In this document: positions 11,460 to 24,890 of the stretch, one piece after another | How positions within the stretch are numbered: the stretch's first letter is position 1 | How the letters are laid out: every line of letters begins with the position of its first letter | Origin: Anniella stebbinsi | Taxonomy: Eukaryota; Chordata; Lepidosauria; Squamata; Anniellidae | NCBI GenBank assembly: GCA_029215795.1 | Contig: JARDYH010000002.1 | Coordinates: 9,975,001 to 10,039,000, forward strand | Length of the DNA: 64,000 nucleotides | Reading direction: 5' to 3' | The notes under the pieces: model-generated | Database searches by the model: none | What the model saw: only the letters and a program-made list of their open reading frames with translations | Told to the model about the DNA's origin: nothing | Program-made: the position numbers and the translations under genes

Positions 11460-12883
11460 TACCAACTAAAATTAACGTTCTCTTTCACCACAATGATCAT
11501 CCACTTTTCCTGGTGGAGAGCCAGACTGATGTTGTGGTTGTTGTTGTTGTTCATTTTAATTATGGGGAGGGGGAAATATCTTAAAGTTCTGATGCCTGAA
11601 CAAAACCAGACAATAAACAAATGTGGCTATCTGACACACGGGAGCGTAAGGCAAAGTCTATCCATTATGGGTAATATTTACAGCAGATCATTAAATTATA
11701 ACTTGGCTGCCTGCCACAACTAGAAATGTGTAGTGCGGCACATATGATTCTAATTAAGGGGTGTGTGTTTTTGAAGTTCCTCTGGATATTTATTTTCAGG
11801 GGATTTAGTGCACAGGATGATTAAAGTTTCTTCTTGTTAGGAGCACTTTGACGATCTTCCGAAAAAGGGAGGCTACAAGTGAACCTCCCAATAGCTATGT
11901 GTGTGTCTCTGTGTATATATGTCATCCATATAAAAAAAGAGACACAAAGGACCGTTTGTTTTCAGCATGGTCTACATCCAAAATTTGTGACCATAATTTT
12001 GTTTATAGGAAATCCTTTATAATGTTGGTTTAGAGTTTCCATATGGAATTCTCCCAGGACTTCTTCCTCTCCTTTCCTCTCCTTTCCTTTTTCTTTCCTT
12101 TTTTAAAATTATTTGGATAAGGCTGGAGAAAAGTGAACGTGCATTCCAAAGAGGCATAGTCATTCCAGATCAGATTCAAGAGATCTTGGCAGGAGTTGAA
12201 AAACACAGCTGCACTGTTTTTAGGGTCTCCCGCGGTGTAACCTCCAGCTGAGTCTGTCTGGTTGAAGCACTTTGTAAAATCATGAAAACCCTATTAAAGG
12301 CATGAAATATGATACACTGCATTTTTCCAGGATAACTTTCGATTGAACTATCCCTGAAGATTGAATGGAGCCGGCTCGTTTATATTCCAGATTGCTATAC
12401 TTTATCGCATTGTTTATTACATGATCTCAATGCATAATAGCAGTTGCCAACATTTGATCTCTGTGTCATGCTGTTCTGTCACACTTGAGTGTTGCCAACA
12501 TTCCATTGCTGCAAGAAACCTGGGGTGGAGCAATGTAGATGAGTGGGTGGAGCTAAGCAGATGGGAGCTGGTTCCATCTCAGTGGCTTCCACTGAACCTT
12601 CTGGGACAAAGTAAACAGGATGCAAATTGCAGTAAAATCCATCCATCACCCCGATGCTGGGTTCATCAGACACACAGAACAGGTATTGCTAAACTTCAGT
12701 AAGGGTACCATAGAGTAGCTCTTTACTTTACCGATATAAGTGAATGCCAGTCACTTTGGGGGTATGAGGAGAGTAAAGTCCTGCATATGTTGTATTCAGG
12801 AAGGGTGAATTGATTTTGCATCTCCGTCCCCAGACTCCTCCTTCTTATTCTTACTTTGGACTGTTGCTAGCATATGAACCTTA
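11460..12883. other. Intergenic, nothing recognised
   Basis: AT-rich; a CTTTCCT pyrimidine tract at 12060-12100. No coding signal. Confidence 0.5.
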
Positions 12884-13057
12884 AGAAGAGCCGTGCTGGA
12901 TCAGACCCAGGGTCCATCTAGTCCAGCACTCTGTTCACACAGTGGCAAACCAGCTGTCAAACAGGGACCCACAAGCAGGACACGGTGCAACAGCACCCTC
13001 CCACCCATGATCCCCAGCAGCTGGTATATATAGGCTTACTCTGATATTGGAGATACC
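12884..13057 (-). mobile_element. CR1/L2-type reptilian LINE fragment
   Basis: AAGAAGAGCCGTGCTGGATC to GGCTTACTCTGATATTGG; the MITE at 13058 is inserted into it. Confidence 0.72.
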
Positions 13058-13373
13058 TAGGGTGACTATATGAAAAGGAGAACAGGGCCTTGTGTCTTTA
13101 ATAGTTGGATAGAAAAGGGAATTTCAGCAGGTACCATTTGTATGCATGCAGCACCTGGTGAAAGTCCCTCTTCATCACAATTAAAGCTGCAGTTGCTATA
13201 CTAGAGTGACCAGATACAAAAGAGGGCAGGGCTCCTGCAGCTTTAGCTGTTGTGATGGAGAGGGAATTTCACCAGGTGCTGCATGCATACAAATGACACC
13301 TGGTGAAATTCTCTTTTCATTGCAACTGTGAAAGATACAGGAGCCCTGTCCTCCTTTCCATATGGTCACCCTA
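13058..13373. mobile_element. Family A hAT-type MITE
   Basis: Flanked by GAGATACC and GAGATGCC (8-bp duplication, one mismatch). It is inserted in the LINE fragment that precedes it. Confidence 0.88.
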
Positions 13374-13410
13374 GAGATGCCTAAAAGAAGTCCGCATGCA
13401 GGACATGAAG

Positions 13411-13730
13411 TAGGGTGACCATATGAAGAGGAAGACAGGGCTCCTGTATCTTTAACAGTTGTATTGAAAGGGGAATTTCAGCAGGTGTCATTTGTATGCA
13501 TGCAGCACCCGATGAAATTCCCTCTTCATCACAACAATTAATGCTGCAGGAGCCCTGCCCTCTTTTGTATCCAGTCACTCTAGTATAGCCCCTGCAGCTT
13601 TCACTGTTGTGATGAAGAGGGAATTTCACCAGGTGCTGCATGCATACAAATGACACCTGCTGAAATTCCCTTTTCAATACAACTGTTAAAGTTACAGGAG
13701 CCCTGTTCTCCTTTCCATATGGTCACCCTA
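13411..13730. mobile_element. Family A hAT-type MITE
   Basis: TAGGGTGACCATATG to CATATGGTCACCCTA, complete; no clear duplication. Only 37 bp from the preceding copy. Confidence 0.85.
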
Positions 13731-13885
13731 TTAAGTTCAGTGCAGCTTTTTGTCCATGAAAGATTGTTACTCAAATCTTCAAATTCTCCACTAAATGCAG
13801 AAGTCCCCTAACATTGTGTCTGCCCAGCTCTTTATTACTACATGAATATATGTAAATGAAACACACAGGGATGCATTGTAAGGCT

Positions 13886-14398
13886 TAGGGCTGTGCACGG
13901 ATATGGATACGGATCCCGAACTCGGAGCAGATCAGGCCAGATTGGATCCGTGATCCAGACCCACTCCAGGTTCATGCAGAGCCCTCCCTCCCACTCTCCC
14001 TGCTCTCTCCCTTCCTCCCCCCATCACCCCCCTTACCTGCAGCCTCCTCCGCATCATTCTCCTTGGCGGCCGGCCTCCTCTATGTTGGCCAGCCACTTTC
14101 CCGCTCACACCGGGTGATGATGGCACCCAGCGTGAGCAGGAAAGTGGCCGGCCAACATTGATGAGGCAGGACGACTTGGAGGACAATGGGGGACAACGTG
14201 GAGGAGGCTGCAGGTAAGCAGGGTGATTGGGGGAGGGAGCGAGGGAACGGGGAGAGCTGGAGGGAGGGGTCTGCACAGACCCAGAGTGGCTCCAGATCCA
14301 GATCCGAGGTGGTTTGGGCCCAATCCGACATGGGTCAGATCAGACCCGATCTGGACCTCCCAGATTGGGATCCAGATTGGATCAGGGGATCCGTGCAC
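13886..14398. mobile_element. Family B hAT-type element, right end damaged
   Basis: Starts TAGGGCTGTGCACGG and ends ...GATCCGTGCACA, lacking the last bases of the usual end. An inverted repeat spans about 13980-14270 (for example CACCGGGTGATGATGG at the axis). Confidence 0.75.
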
Positions 14399-14399
14399 A

Positions 14400-15244
14400 A
14401 TGCTTCTCCTTGTTTCAGGGTCTTCAGATGTGTGAATGTGAGTGTGTGTGTGTGTGTGTGTGTGTATTTCTGAGTCAATGCAGAACGTTATCCTTGGACT
14501 AAAGTCTTGCATCTTATGCTTTGTTTTCCTAGGGCCATTTTATATTCTGCATTCGCAACAGCCCCATGAGCAATTAAAATCCACACGGACTCCTGATGTT
14601 CAACAGAATGAAAGATGACCTTTCCCCTTTCGGAATGTAGTGATCTTCAACCCGCTTGTCTCTGACTAAAAGCACAGGCCAAATAGTCCAAGAAAAGCAC
14701 TTCTTAATATGGAAACTTCCTACTTGACTGAAAGCAGCTTGATATTCTTAGTTCATTTCCTATTGAGCTGCAACTCACATCATAAAAAACATAACATGTG
14801 AAGTTGTTGCTTCCTTTCTTTCTTTCTTTTTTAATGGAAGAGAGACGGAAGTCCCTTGAGGTGAATCACTCTGTTGTTAAAATTGTCCCTGGAATATAGG
14901 CAATTACAATCACTCACATGTGCAAATCATACTATACCCTGAGATGGAAGAATTTTAATAGCACTCTCTTTAAAAGGACTTTAAAAAGGATATAGGCTGG
15001 AAACTAAAACGAAATGAAACTGTAAGCTATTTAGGTTGCAAATAATCAAAACAAGCAGATAGCTAGACTCTTGTGCCATGATCCTGCCAGGAAAACCCTC
15101 ACGCATGTTATGTGGAGGTACATCCCCTTTGCAGGGCTCACCCAGGCCCCCATAGAATGGGATTGCTTCCATCAGTCAAAGCCAGAAGACATTTGCATCT
15201 ACACTCAAGCCAGCTAGCCATTGTTCAGCAGTAACCGGATCGGA
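14400..15244. other. Intergenic, nothing recognised beyond a (GT)n
   Basis: AT-rich, no repeat family identified. Confidence 0.45.
14437..14465 (+). repeat. (GT)n microsatellite
   Basis: About 14 units. Confidence 0.95.
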
Positions 15245-15715
15245 GGCCATATCTACACCATGCTGTTCTCCCAGGATCAGCCCAGGTGTGTCCCTGTGCA
15301 TCCATATGAGACACAGGGGGTCCCGGGGCAACCAGGGATGAGCAGAGACTTTCCCTGGGATAACTGAGACCTTGGTTATCCTGATTTTTTCCCATGGTCT
15401 CGGAATGATTCTGAGCTCCGCGGGGGCAGGGGTGCCCATCCTGGCTTCTTCCCACTTCCTCTATCTTTCAAAACAGGCATGGAGCTGTTCAGGGGGCTCC
15501 ATATCACTTTGGGGGGTGGAGGCAGCAATTTCACTATCCCTGGGATGGCGGAGGACTTGGGCGCGGAGGGGTTTTTTTATAGAAAACTCATATTTTTCCC
15601 CGGAAGGGGGCCTAGCGACTGGGCTCCCCTTCTTTAAAAAATGGTTCCTGTGACATCCTTCTTTCCTTCCAGGACATCATGTGACCGTATAGACACCTTA
15701 GGTATAGATGAGCCC
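15245..15715. mobile_element. Non-autonomous transposon, GGCTCATCTACACC-type ends, copy 2
   Basis: GGCCATATCTACACC at left, GGTATAGATGAGCCC at right; interior order as in the first copy but in the opposite orientation. Confidence 0.65.
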
Positions 15716-16301
15716 AGAGTATCTAGGACTAAAGGCCAAAGGACACTATCAAGCATGCATAGAACTACTACTTTGCATTTGAATGGAAACTAGCCATGCA
15801 TGGCTCACCTGGGTTGAGTATGCAGCAATTATATTCCTTCCAATAATCTTCCCCTGCCCGCAGTTGCTACAAATCCACAACCTCTAGGTGGAGCTGTGTA
15901 CTCTAGCGCAATAGGGCGAATGCACCCGTAGAAACAACGCTTTCACAAACAATAATACTTCATTTTTCCCTGTCCTAAACAAACTGGGAAAGTGCTCTGG
16001 AAAATAACAGAAGCAAAGTTGGAGGATCGCCACGTCATCTAAAGAACCCGTAAATAACCACAAGTAAGGAATAACGGGGGCACAATATATGCCTCATGCA
16101 GAAAAGCCCTTACTTCGCAGGAAATATGCTTTGGAGCATACTTTCAGGCCTTGGGCCTTGGCATGAACACAGGGTTTTAAAAACACTGGCTTCAATTGAT
16201 TTTATGAGTTTTGTTGTTATTTGGCTTTGTTTAGTTTTTTTACTGTTGATTTCAGTCTCCATGGGAGTTTTTATTCATTTGTTTGTTTGTGATTCCCCCC
16301 C

Positions 16302-16325
16302 ACACACACACACACACACACACAC
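16302..16325 (+). repeat. (CA)n microsatellite
   Basis: About 11 units. Confidence 0.95.
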
Positions 16326-16885
16326 TTCTGTTTTAATATTTGTTTCAGCAAACTTTCATCATGGGCTTTTAACTATCTTGATGATCCATTGAGTTGAAAG
16401 GCAAGGTATACATGTTTTGAATAATAAGTAAATAATAAATAAATAATAAATCACAAGGGAAACCGCACAAGGGCATCCCTATTTTTATTGACCAATCAAA
16501 TGTTGGAGGATAGGCAGTAATTCTCAGGGATGACAACCACATTTATTTATTAATGTATTTATGCATTTCTATGCCACCCAATAGCTGAAACTCTCTGTGT
16601 ATGTGTTCCAGTGTGGTATAAGGGTTAGACCAAGGGTCATTGGACACATTCAGAATTTTTAAAAGAGCGTTGTGGGCACTCTTGCAAAATGGCTTCTACG
16701 ACGGGCATAGCCAGTCACAAAACATGCCTTCTTTCCTTGAAAACTTGTGGTGGGTTCTTACGGCTGCCATAGCTATTTCAGTAGCAGCAGGAACAGAGAT
16801 CTTCAAAAATGGCCATGAGAGCTGCATGTTGCCCGCTCCTGGGTGTGCTGGCATGACTTCCTGGGAAGATGGGTGGGATAAAAAT

Positions 16886-17492
16886 TAGGGATGTGCACAG
16901 TCCAAAACATTGGGTCGGGATTGGAACCGGACCCAAGGCCTCGGCTCAGGTCGTATCAGATCGGAGGCCTCCCCGATTCGGTTCGGACCTGATTCCGATC
17001 CGAAAATCTGACATCCGATTTACAGATCAGATGCCATTTCCCCCCCCCCCCCGAGACTTGCATTGGGGGAAAGAAAGCTTTCTATGGGGGGGGGGGGAAT
17101 GGCAGTGGGTGGGTGAGGGGGGCCTAACTCCCCCCTCCCTGTCCCTCCCCCATTCCTCCCCCCCTACTTGTGCTGCTTACCTGCCAGGGCCGTCGGCTTC
17201 CGTTCGCCAACGCCCATGGGCGCCCGCTGATGGAAGTGGACAGCCCCGCCAGGGAAGCCCCCGCCCTCGTGCACCTTACCTGCCGGAGCCGTCAGCCCCA
17301 GCAGGTAAGGAGAGTGAGTGGGGGGAGGAGGCCCAATCCGCTGATCCGCCAATCCAGATCGGGTCCTTTTTTGATCGGTTCGGATTGGATCGGCGGATCC
17401 AGGTGCTGGGGATCATAATCGGATCGTTTGATCTGATTTTGGTTGGATTGGGCCTGGATCGTGGATCAGGTCCGATCCAATGCACATCCCTA
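16886..17492. mobile_element. Family B hAT-type element, 607 bp
   Basis: Ends TAGGGATGTGCACAG and TGCACATCCCTA, flanked by ATAAAAAT (16878-16885) and ATATAAAT (17493-17500), an 8-bp duplication with one mismatch. GC-rich cargo. The 209-aa frame spanning it is not a gene. Confidence 0.85.
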
Positions 17493-17500
17493 ATATAAAT

Positions 17501-19297
17501 GCATTAAATAAATAAATAACTCTTCCTAGAGGGTGAAGGCTGATGTATCATGTGAGATAGCAGGTCCCCCAACCATGATGTGAGCCCAACTTCACCGCTT
17601 GAAGGACAGGTGTACATCACAGCATCTCAGCTGTCAGCCTTGATGCTCTTTCCATGGTGCAGGTGGGTTGACCACCTTTCTTTAATTTTTCACATGCAAC
17701 ACGTACATTTTTCCCATTTATTCATCCATTCTTTGCCTTGTTAATGAAAACAAAAGCAGAAATAATTAAAATCATTACTTTATTCATTTAAAACAGTGCA
17801 AAACCATCCCTGGGGATGGGTAGGGGATGTCTTTGTGACATCACAGGCACTGGCCAATCAACACCACCCACAGCCAGGCTCTGCTGCAAAAGTTGCAGAA
17901 CCATTCTTCTTTTCAGAGCTCAGTCTTTGAACAAGAAAGGTAAATTTGGACTGAACGCACACAGAGGCCACTTCCAAATCCACCCTGCTCCTCCGCGCTC
18001 TAAAAATATCCTGCTTGCCTTTGCCCTTAGAAAACCAGCTTTGTTCACTAGCCGTACCATAAATGGTGGACTGTGACCCAGATCTCTCTCTCCCCACCCC
18101 ACCCCCGGTTATAAAATCAAGACTCTCCACCACTTCTTACTATGGATGAACGTAATTGCTTTCATTACTACCTAGGACTTGATTGGGGTTAGGTAAGGTT
18201 AGCGGTGTAATTAAATTCATTTTCTTTGGAAGTTATGCATTAGGAAGCGCGAGTTATAAAAATGAAATGATACACTTCAGATATCTTCAGGGTTTGGGGA
18301 GGTTTATAGGCTTGTTTATATATATTATCATTGTAATGTTTATTACTTTCTCACCATCATTTTCCCATTTGCATCTCTACGCTTATTTTGCTTTTATGAT
18401 CTCTTTGATGGAAATCAATGACGGGGGAAGGGTGGCAGAGGGGAGCAGAGAGTGATGTGGGGGTTTTGGGTTTTTTTTATACTTTCCTGAATATGAGAAA
18501 TAAATTAAACACGGTAGCTGTGAAAAGGTCTATCGTGAAGTCACAAAAGCTAATCTGAAGGCAATTAATAGCTGACCTTTTATTTTTATGGACTGCAGCG
18601 TTGAGGGTATACATCTGGTTTGGCAGGTTGGAGCGATAGCTGAAGTGCATTAAAAAATAAATTGGTCTCTCTGAAAAGCGATGGATTGACAGTCCTCAGA
18701 ATCCAGCTGGAGTCTGGGGAAGTTGGGGAGAAAATGGACCCATTTGCTCCTTTTGTTTATTAAGCTTGAAATTCTTCACCAAAACACAGCCATTTCTTTT
18801 AATGTCAGGCCTGTTAGACCCAAAGGTTAATCTATCAGCCAGCAAGACCACATTATCTTGGATTTTCCACCTGTGATTTATGTAAAGTTTACATGCATTC
18901 ATTTCAGCTGTTACTCATATATCCCTCCTGCTTTGCCTGCCTGCCTTCCATCCGCCTTTCCTTCCTTCCATCATCACAGTGACCCACAAGGGCTGTTTCA
19001 CACATGCATGTTTGTTTACCACTTGATGGCTGCAACGTCAGCTGATGAGTTGTGTGGATGGTCCATCACAGATATAGCATCACCGGTGGAATAACCGTAC
19101 TCCCTCAAACCCAGTGCTTTTCAGTGGGCTCAATTCACCCATTGGGCTGCCCGTCATCATGCAAATAGTAAGCAAGTTAAGTACAGGTGTGTACAAACCT
19201 GGCCTGCATCTTATGTCCACTTTGAAACATGAACTGAAATCTGTTCAGGTGACTCTCCTCCCATCACAAACTTGCATCCACCATCTTCCCCATTGGA
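17501..19297. other. Intergenic, nothing recognised
   Basis: AT-rich. Possibly conserved non-coding DNA around 18160-18900, judged only by absence of repeat features. Confidence 0.35.
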
Positions 19298-19587
19298 TAG
19301 GGTGGCCATATGGAAAGGAGGACAGGGCTCCTGTATTTTTAAGAGAAAATGGAATTTCAGCAGGTGTCTCTGTTATGCCTGGTGAAATTCCCTCTTCATC
19401 ACAACAGTTAAAGCTGCAGGAGCTATACTAGAGTGATCAGATACAAAAGAGGGCAGGGCTCCTGCAGTTTAACCGTTGTGATGAGGAGGTTCTGCATATA
19501 TTCCAAATGACACCTGCTGAAATTCCCCTTTCAATACAACTGTTAAAGATACAAGAGCCCAGTCCTCCTTTCCATATGGTCACCCTA
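19298..19587. mobile_element. Family A hAT-type MITE, internally deleted
   Basis: TAGGGTGGCCATATGG to CATATGGTCACCCTA; flanks CCATTGGA / TCATCGGA (6 of 8 match). Confidence 0.82.
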
Positions 19588-20029
19588 TCATCGGAGTCAC
19601 TCAGCTCACCCCCTGCTAGGGATGCTGGAGAAATTAGAGACAGAGTCAAATGAGTTCGGATTTCTAAGAATCCAACTGCGGAATCTGCCATAGACTGAGT
19701 CCATGGACTTCCGGATGATTCTTTTTTTTTAAACTTTCTTGAAAATTATGAAAATTTACTCACAGGAAAATACACAAGTTTCTCCTTGCTTCCCATGTTG
19801 GGAAATGTATGCGGGGAAACGTTGAATGGAATGGGGGAACAATACACTAAATGTTACATACTAAACACATTATGCAAATTGTTGTGAAATTTCTTACAGA
19901 ATTATTTACATATTTTTCCGCATAATGGGAAAAACGAACGTGTCTGTGAACGGATGCAGGAATGAATGACACCGCACAATCCACACAATGCATGTCGGAC
20001 AGATTTCACAATTAATTAGTATTGGTAAC

Positions 20030-20530
20030 TGGCCAGGTAGAGAGAGGGTTAGGTTGATATACCAGTTGCAACTTTATCTGGACAGAAGTAGTCTGGCTGC
20101 AGTTATCTGTGCTCTGATAAACTCCCGGTTGGATCACTGCAATGTGTTGTACATGAGGCAACCTTTGAAGATGGCTCACGTATGTATCTGCTCAAACCCT
20201 TCAGTCATCTTCAGTATCCTGCTACCAGGTGCCCCAACCAAAGGACCTTAGAGGGCCTTCTCTGTGATGGCACCCAATTTATGGAATAAACATCCCTAAA
20301 GAGGCTCACCTGGCACCTACATTATCTTTTAGAGACTTTGTTTTTAGATGTTTATAACTGTCCATATATATCTTTATATTTATCTCTGCCTGTGCTGTTT
20401 TGTCATGTTATATTATATTGTATCTTATTCTTTTAAATATTGGTGTTGTGCTGTTGTTGTTTTTAACTGTTTGCAGTCTGCTCAAAGAACGCTTGCTATT
20501 GGATGGATTAAAAGATAAAATGAATGAATA
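20030..20530 (+). pseudogene. L2-type LINE 3' fragment
   Basis: LINSRLDHCNVLYM then a gap, FSVMAPNLWNKH in another frame, and an A-rich tail at 20512-20535. Confidence 0.8.
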
Positions 20531-20857
20531 AATCCATGAGTTGGGGGAAGGGAAAGGTGGCCCTAGCCACACCCACAACTGTTTTTGGCCATACCCACCA
20601 TTGGCATGTGAACTCCAACTACGGCCCATTGCCACATTGCCTGGGGCCAAAATATTTGCCCAGACATGTTCTAATTCTAAGCAAACCTCAGCCCTGGTTT
20701 CTCATGTTCCCCTGTCTCTGAAGCTCAATCAGTGTTTTGCTAAACAAAATGCCTCTTCTACTTCTTTAGCTTTGGTTCCAATATTCTTGTTATTGGCTTT
20801 CCCAGAGCCACTCTGGTGACCAAGGCAGAAAATCCAAATGGCCTCCCCGTTTGTTTG

Positions 20858-21106
20858 TTTATTTATTTATTTATTATTGCATTTATATCCTGCCTTTTCT
20901 CCTCCAAGGAACCCAAGGCAGCGTACATAATCCTCCTCCCCTCATTTGTATCCTCACAACAACAACCCTGTGAGGTAGGTTGGGCTGAGAGTCTGTGCCT
21001 GGCCCAAAGTCACCCAGTGGGCTGCCATGGCCAAGTGGGGACTAGAACTCAGATCTCCCAACTCCCAGTCCAACACTCTAGCCACTACACTACACTGCCT
21101 CCCTAT
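20858..21106 (-). mobile_element. tRNA-derived SINE (MIR/CORE-like)
   Basis: On the minus strand: A-box region near AGTGTAGTGGCTAGAGTGT, B box GAGTTCTAGTCC, then CCTCACAGGGTTGTTGTTG and an (AAAT)n tail. Confidence 0.8.
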
Positions 21107-21139
21107 AGTGGTAAGAATTTGAAATCAACGTCAATTTGG

Positions 21140-21315
21140 CACACTGGAATGGAAGCTAATGGCAGGAGGGGGCTGTTGCTTTCATGTCCTACTGATGGGC
21201 TTCCCAATGGCATGTGGTTGGTCATTTTGGAAAACAGAATGCTGGATTCGATGGATCTTCTGTCTGGTCCAGCAGGGTTTTTATGGTGTCCTTATGTTGT
21301 TCTCATGTTCTTGGC
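21140..21315 (+). mobile_element. CR1/L2-type reptilian LINE fragment
   Basis: TTGCTTTCATGTCCTACTGA..GAATGCTGGATTCGATGG..TTCTCATGTTCTT; diverged. Confidence 0.6.
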
Positions 21316-22254
21316 TATTTCAAAACAGCATGTGAAATTCAACCTTCCTAGTTTCTGAAGCTTCTAACCATAGCCCTCTCTGCTCTTGACCCATTCGCTC
21401 TCCCAGTTGTCCTTCACCTTGAACACATCCGGCCTTCTTCCCAATAATCAGAGCATCTTCCTGTTCCAGTCCTCTTTGCTGAGTTCTCCCCTAGCCATTC
21501 CGTAGTCTACCAGGCCTCTCCCAATCCTTTCCTAGGCCCCTTCCTTCGTCAGTCTTCCCCCCCCCCCCTTGGCCAGGGGTGGGGCACCTCTTTCAGCCCC
21601 AGCGCTATATTCCATCTTGGAGAAGTTCTCAGTGGTGGGTGGAGCTGAAGGTAAAAAGGGGGTGGGGCCAAAAATACAAAGAAAAAGACCACTTGGGATC
21701 TGAGCAGCCCAGCAATGGCAAGCAGTAAACTGCAGGACTAGAATAGCTCGGCCAGAAATCAATCTAAATGCCCGGCCCTTCTGTGACAGGTAGGCAAGGC
21801 AGCCAATCACTGCCAGAGGCCTCATCGCTACTGCCACCTGAACATCCCTCAGTGTACTGCAGCCGGGAGACGTGTCTGTTGTAACTGCTCCTCTGTCTAT
21901 CAAATTACCGAAGTCTATCGAGGACCAATTATTTTGAACTGTATTACAGCTGACACAGGTGGCTTTCCGCACAAGGTTTTCCCACATCTCAGCAGGGGCT
22001 ACACTCTAAGCCTAAATGGCATACACTTGCTTATCTCAAGGTAGTTTTCTTGCTTTCCCCTGCACCCTCTTTTTTTACATGCTAATCCTCTCAAGATGTC
22101 TGAAAATATAAACCTCATTAATTAATGCTCCTCTGGCATCTGGCGGTGCAAGACAAACTGTTTTTAGAAAATTAAAGACTTTTGTGTAATCTTATTACCG
22201 GGAATCATAACACCGGTTAAGTCTAAGTGGGTTTAAAAAAAATAAAAAATAAAA

Positions 22255-22515
22255 AAATTAAGTGACTTTCGTCAGTGCAGTTTGTTGTTGCCATCACTTC
22301 ATCTTGTGGTAGTGAATTCCATAATTTAACTATGTGCTGTGTGAAGAAGTCCTTCCTTTTATCCGTCCTGAATCTCCCACCCATCAGCATCATGGGATGA
22401 CCCCCAGGCTCTAGTATTTTGAGAGTGGGAGAAAAAAGTCTTCCTCTCCATATTCTCCACACCATGTATAATTTCGTACACCTCTATCAGGTCTCCCCTC
22501 AGCCTCCTTTTTTCC
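22255..22515 (-). mobile_element. CR1/L2-type reptilian LINE, more 5' segment
   Basis: CATCTTGTGGTAGTGAATTCC, TGCTGTGTGAAGAAGTCCTTCC and CCTCTATCAGGTCTCCCCTC are consecutive blocks of this repeat on the minus strand. Confidence 0.7.
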
Positions 22516-22559
22516 AACCTTCACTGTCTCCTACATGTTCAATTGCTGCTTTACCTAGT

Positions 22560-23035
22560 AGAGGGCAGCGGTTTGGAAGGTGCAAGGATGTGAGAACTCC
22601 CCAAATACAAGAAACAAGATTCAGGGTACCTCTTCATGGGCACTTTGCCTCGCAGTGGCTTCGAAATGGCCGCCAATTCAAAGCCACCTAAGGGCAAAAC
22701 CCCTTTGTTCCACACTAAAAAAGTCAGGCATTTAGTCCGACTTTTTTCAGGGCGGAGCAGGCTGGGCAGGGAATGGGGTGGAGTAGCGGGCCATAAGCTC
22801 GCCGCACCGCCTCAGCAGTCCTTCCCACAATTTTATATTTATTTTTTTAAGAAAACGCTTACCTGAGAGTAGGTGGGCCGCCGCTCCAGCCGCCCTTCCA
22901 GCTGCCCCTCCAGCTGATGCTGGGCAGGCGCTAGCGTGGCAGCCGCAGGAAAAGCCGCCGTGGCGCTTCCGCCATGCAGACTGACGGCAGGAACATCAAT
23001 TCGCTGTGACGCACCAGGCGCCATCAAGAGGAAGG
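22560..23035. other. GC-rich unclassified stretch
   Basis: GC-rich with CpGs and clustered CAGCTGCC/CCGCC motifs, unlike its surroundings. Likely transposon cargo, but no ends were found. Confidence 0.35.
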
Positions 23036-23127
23036 CTCAGATGTGTATATTTATTTTATTATTTACAAGCTGTATATACTACTCCATAGCCAATAAACTA
23101 TCTGAGTGGTGAACAAACAAGAGAGAA

Positions 23128-23173
23128 AGAGGAGGAGGAGGAGGAGGAGGAGGAGGAGGAGGAGGAGGAGGAG
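23128..23173 (+). repeat. (GGA)n microsatellite
   Basis: About 15 units. Confidence 0.95.
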
Positions 23174-23772
23174 TGAATTTAAATCATTAAAACCATTAGT
23201 CAGGAAAGGCTTCTTTAAATACAAATCCTTTCTTTTTATATGTGTGTGGGTCTGTTTGCGTTGATGGATCCACAGTGCCTTGATTCAAATCTGAATGGTG
23301 CAGCTTGGATTCCGAGTTCTTTGGAACCTCGTTTAATATCTTTGGGAGAACTACAAAACCTTAATCCTTCCCCCCCCCACACACACACACACACACATTT
23401 CCAGATTTCCAGCTTCTTAAGTATTTACAGCTCAATAGAGTTATCTCTCCCATTACCCCAACTGGTCTGTTGATCTGTCAACCAAAGAGCATGTTGGCAA
23501 ACCGAACTATAAAACGCTTCTCCGTCAGCGTCTTCCGTCCAAAATACACATATTACGGTATGTGGAACTCACACTCATGTAGCTGGGCTTATTCCAGGTC
23601 TGTTGGGCCAAACAGGCTTTGTAAAGTCTTTTTTTTTTTCTTCTTCTTCTTTTTTAATGGAAACAAATCTCTTTTGCAGCACAAACGTTTGCTTCTGCTG
23701 GGACTGAAATGACTTCGGGCAGCTGAAGTGGAGTTTGCAAACAGAATTATCCTAGTTTTAATTCACTTGCCA

Positions 23773-23817
23773 GGGAGAGAGAGAGAGAAAGAGAGAGAGA
23801 CAGAGAGAGAGAGAGAA
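23773..23817 (+). repeat. (GA)n microsatellite, interrupted
   Basis: GA run with single A and C interruptions. Confidence 0.92.
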
Positions 23818-24744
23818 CCATTTCCCAATTATGGATGCTGCTCCAGTCAGGCCTGGCCCAAGGCAGGTCACTGACTGAAGTGGGGACCCACCGCCACCAC
23901 CTGCCGCCTTCCCTCTCCCTCTTCCTCCCTCCCAATTTGCCCACCCACTTGCTTACCTTTCTGGGCGCACGGACATACACGCATGCCTCAAAAGCGTGGA
24001 ATTCGGATCCAGAGCCAAAGTTCTAGTTTGAAAGTGCCCTGGGTTGGTTTAGTTCAAATATGACCTTTCAGCCCTCTCCAGGGCTGAAAAACACCCCATT
24101 TCTGCAAGTTTGCAGCAAAAGCTGGTTGCGGATGGTGCTGATTGGCTACTGCCCATGATGTTGCCAAGAGACTCCTCCCCCTACCCCTAGAGCTGTTATG
24201 CAACTTTTTAACAAATATTTATGTATTTTCCACACAATAAGACAAAAGGTGTGCATATAATTGGATAAACTGACAGCTGATTCATTGGACATAGCAGGAT
24301 ATATGCCTGTGATGCAATCTGGAAAGACTGGAAGAAAGTACACTTATATCATAGATCTGGGGTGCTGAACCTTTTGCAACCTGAGGGCCGAATTCCATCA
24401 GAGAAACTCTTGGGGGGGAGCGCATTCCAGTGGTGGGCTGGGCTGAAAACAAAAGGGGGGTGGCGGGGGGGGTCCGGGATTTTGGTTCTCAAAATCTGGT
24501 CACCCTAATGGCTGGGCACCCGCCAAGGCCCATGGCCCAGCAGGTCTCCACTATCAAAAGCCTCCTGGAGTCGCTCTTCTTCTTCTTCTTCTTCACCATT
24601 GAAACGGCCTTTTCACCTGCCTCTCGCTCTGGCTGAGATAGTTCTGATGGTGAGAAGGAGGAACAGGAGATATCATGGCCTCCTTTCTGTGCCTGTCAAG
24701 CAAGAAAGTGGGAGCAATGACGTGGGAGAAGTTGAGGAACAAGC

Positions 24745-24890
24745 TCATAGAATCATAGAGTTGGAAGGGGCCTACAAAGTCATCGAGTCCCACCCCCTGC
24801 TCAATGCAGAAATCCACCTTGAAGCATCCCTGACAGATGGTTGTCCAGCTGCCTCTGGAATGCCCCAACTTTCCCTGTATGCCAGATAAA
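24745..24890 (+). mobile_element. CR1-type LINE fragment
   Basis: AATCATAGAGTTGGAAGGGG..CATCGAGTCC..CCCCCTGCTCAATGCAG is the common amniote CR1-type block. Confidence 0.75.

Noticed and set aside
16869..17498. 209-aa open frame
   Set aside because: Coincides with the whole family B element including its inverted ends; no domain.
20990..21070. Possible tRNA gene (A and B boxes)
   Set aside because: Part of a tRNA-derived SINE with an A-rich tail; no cloverleaf is preserved. The same applies to the other SINE copies.
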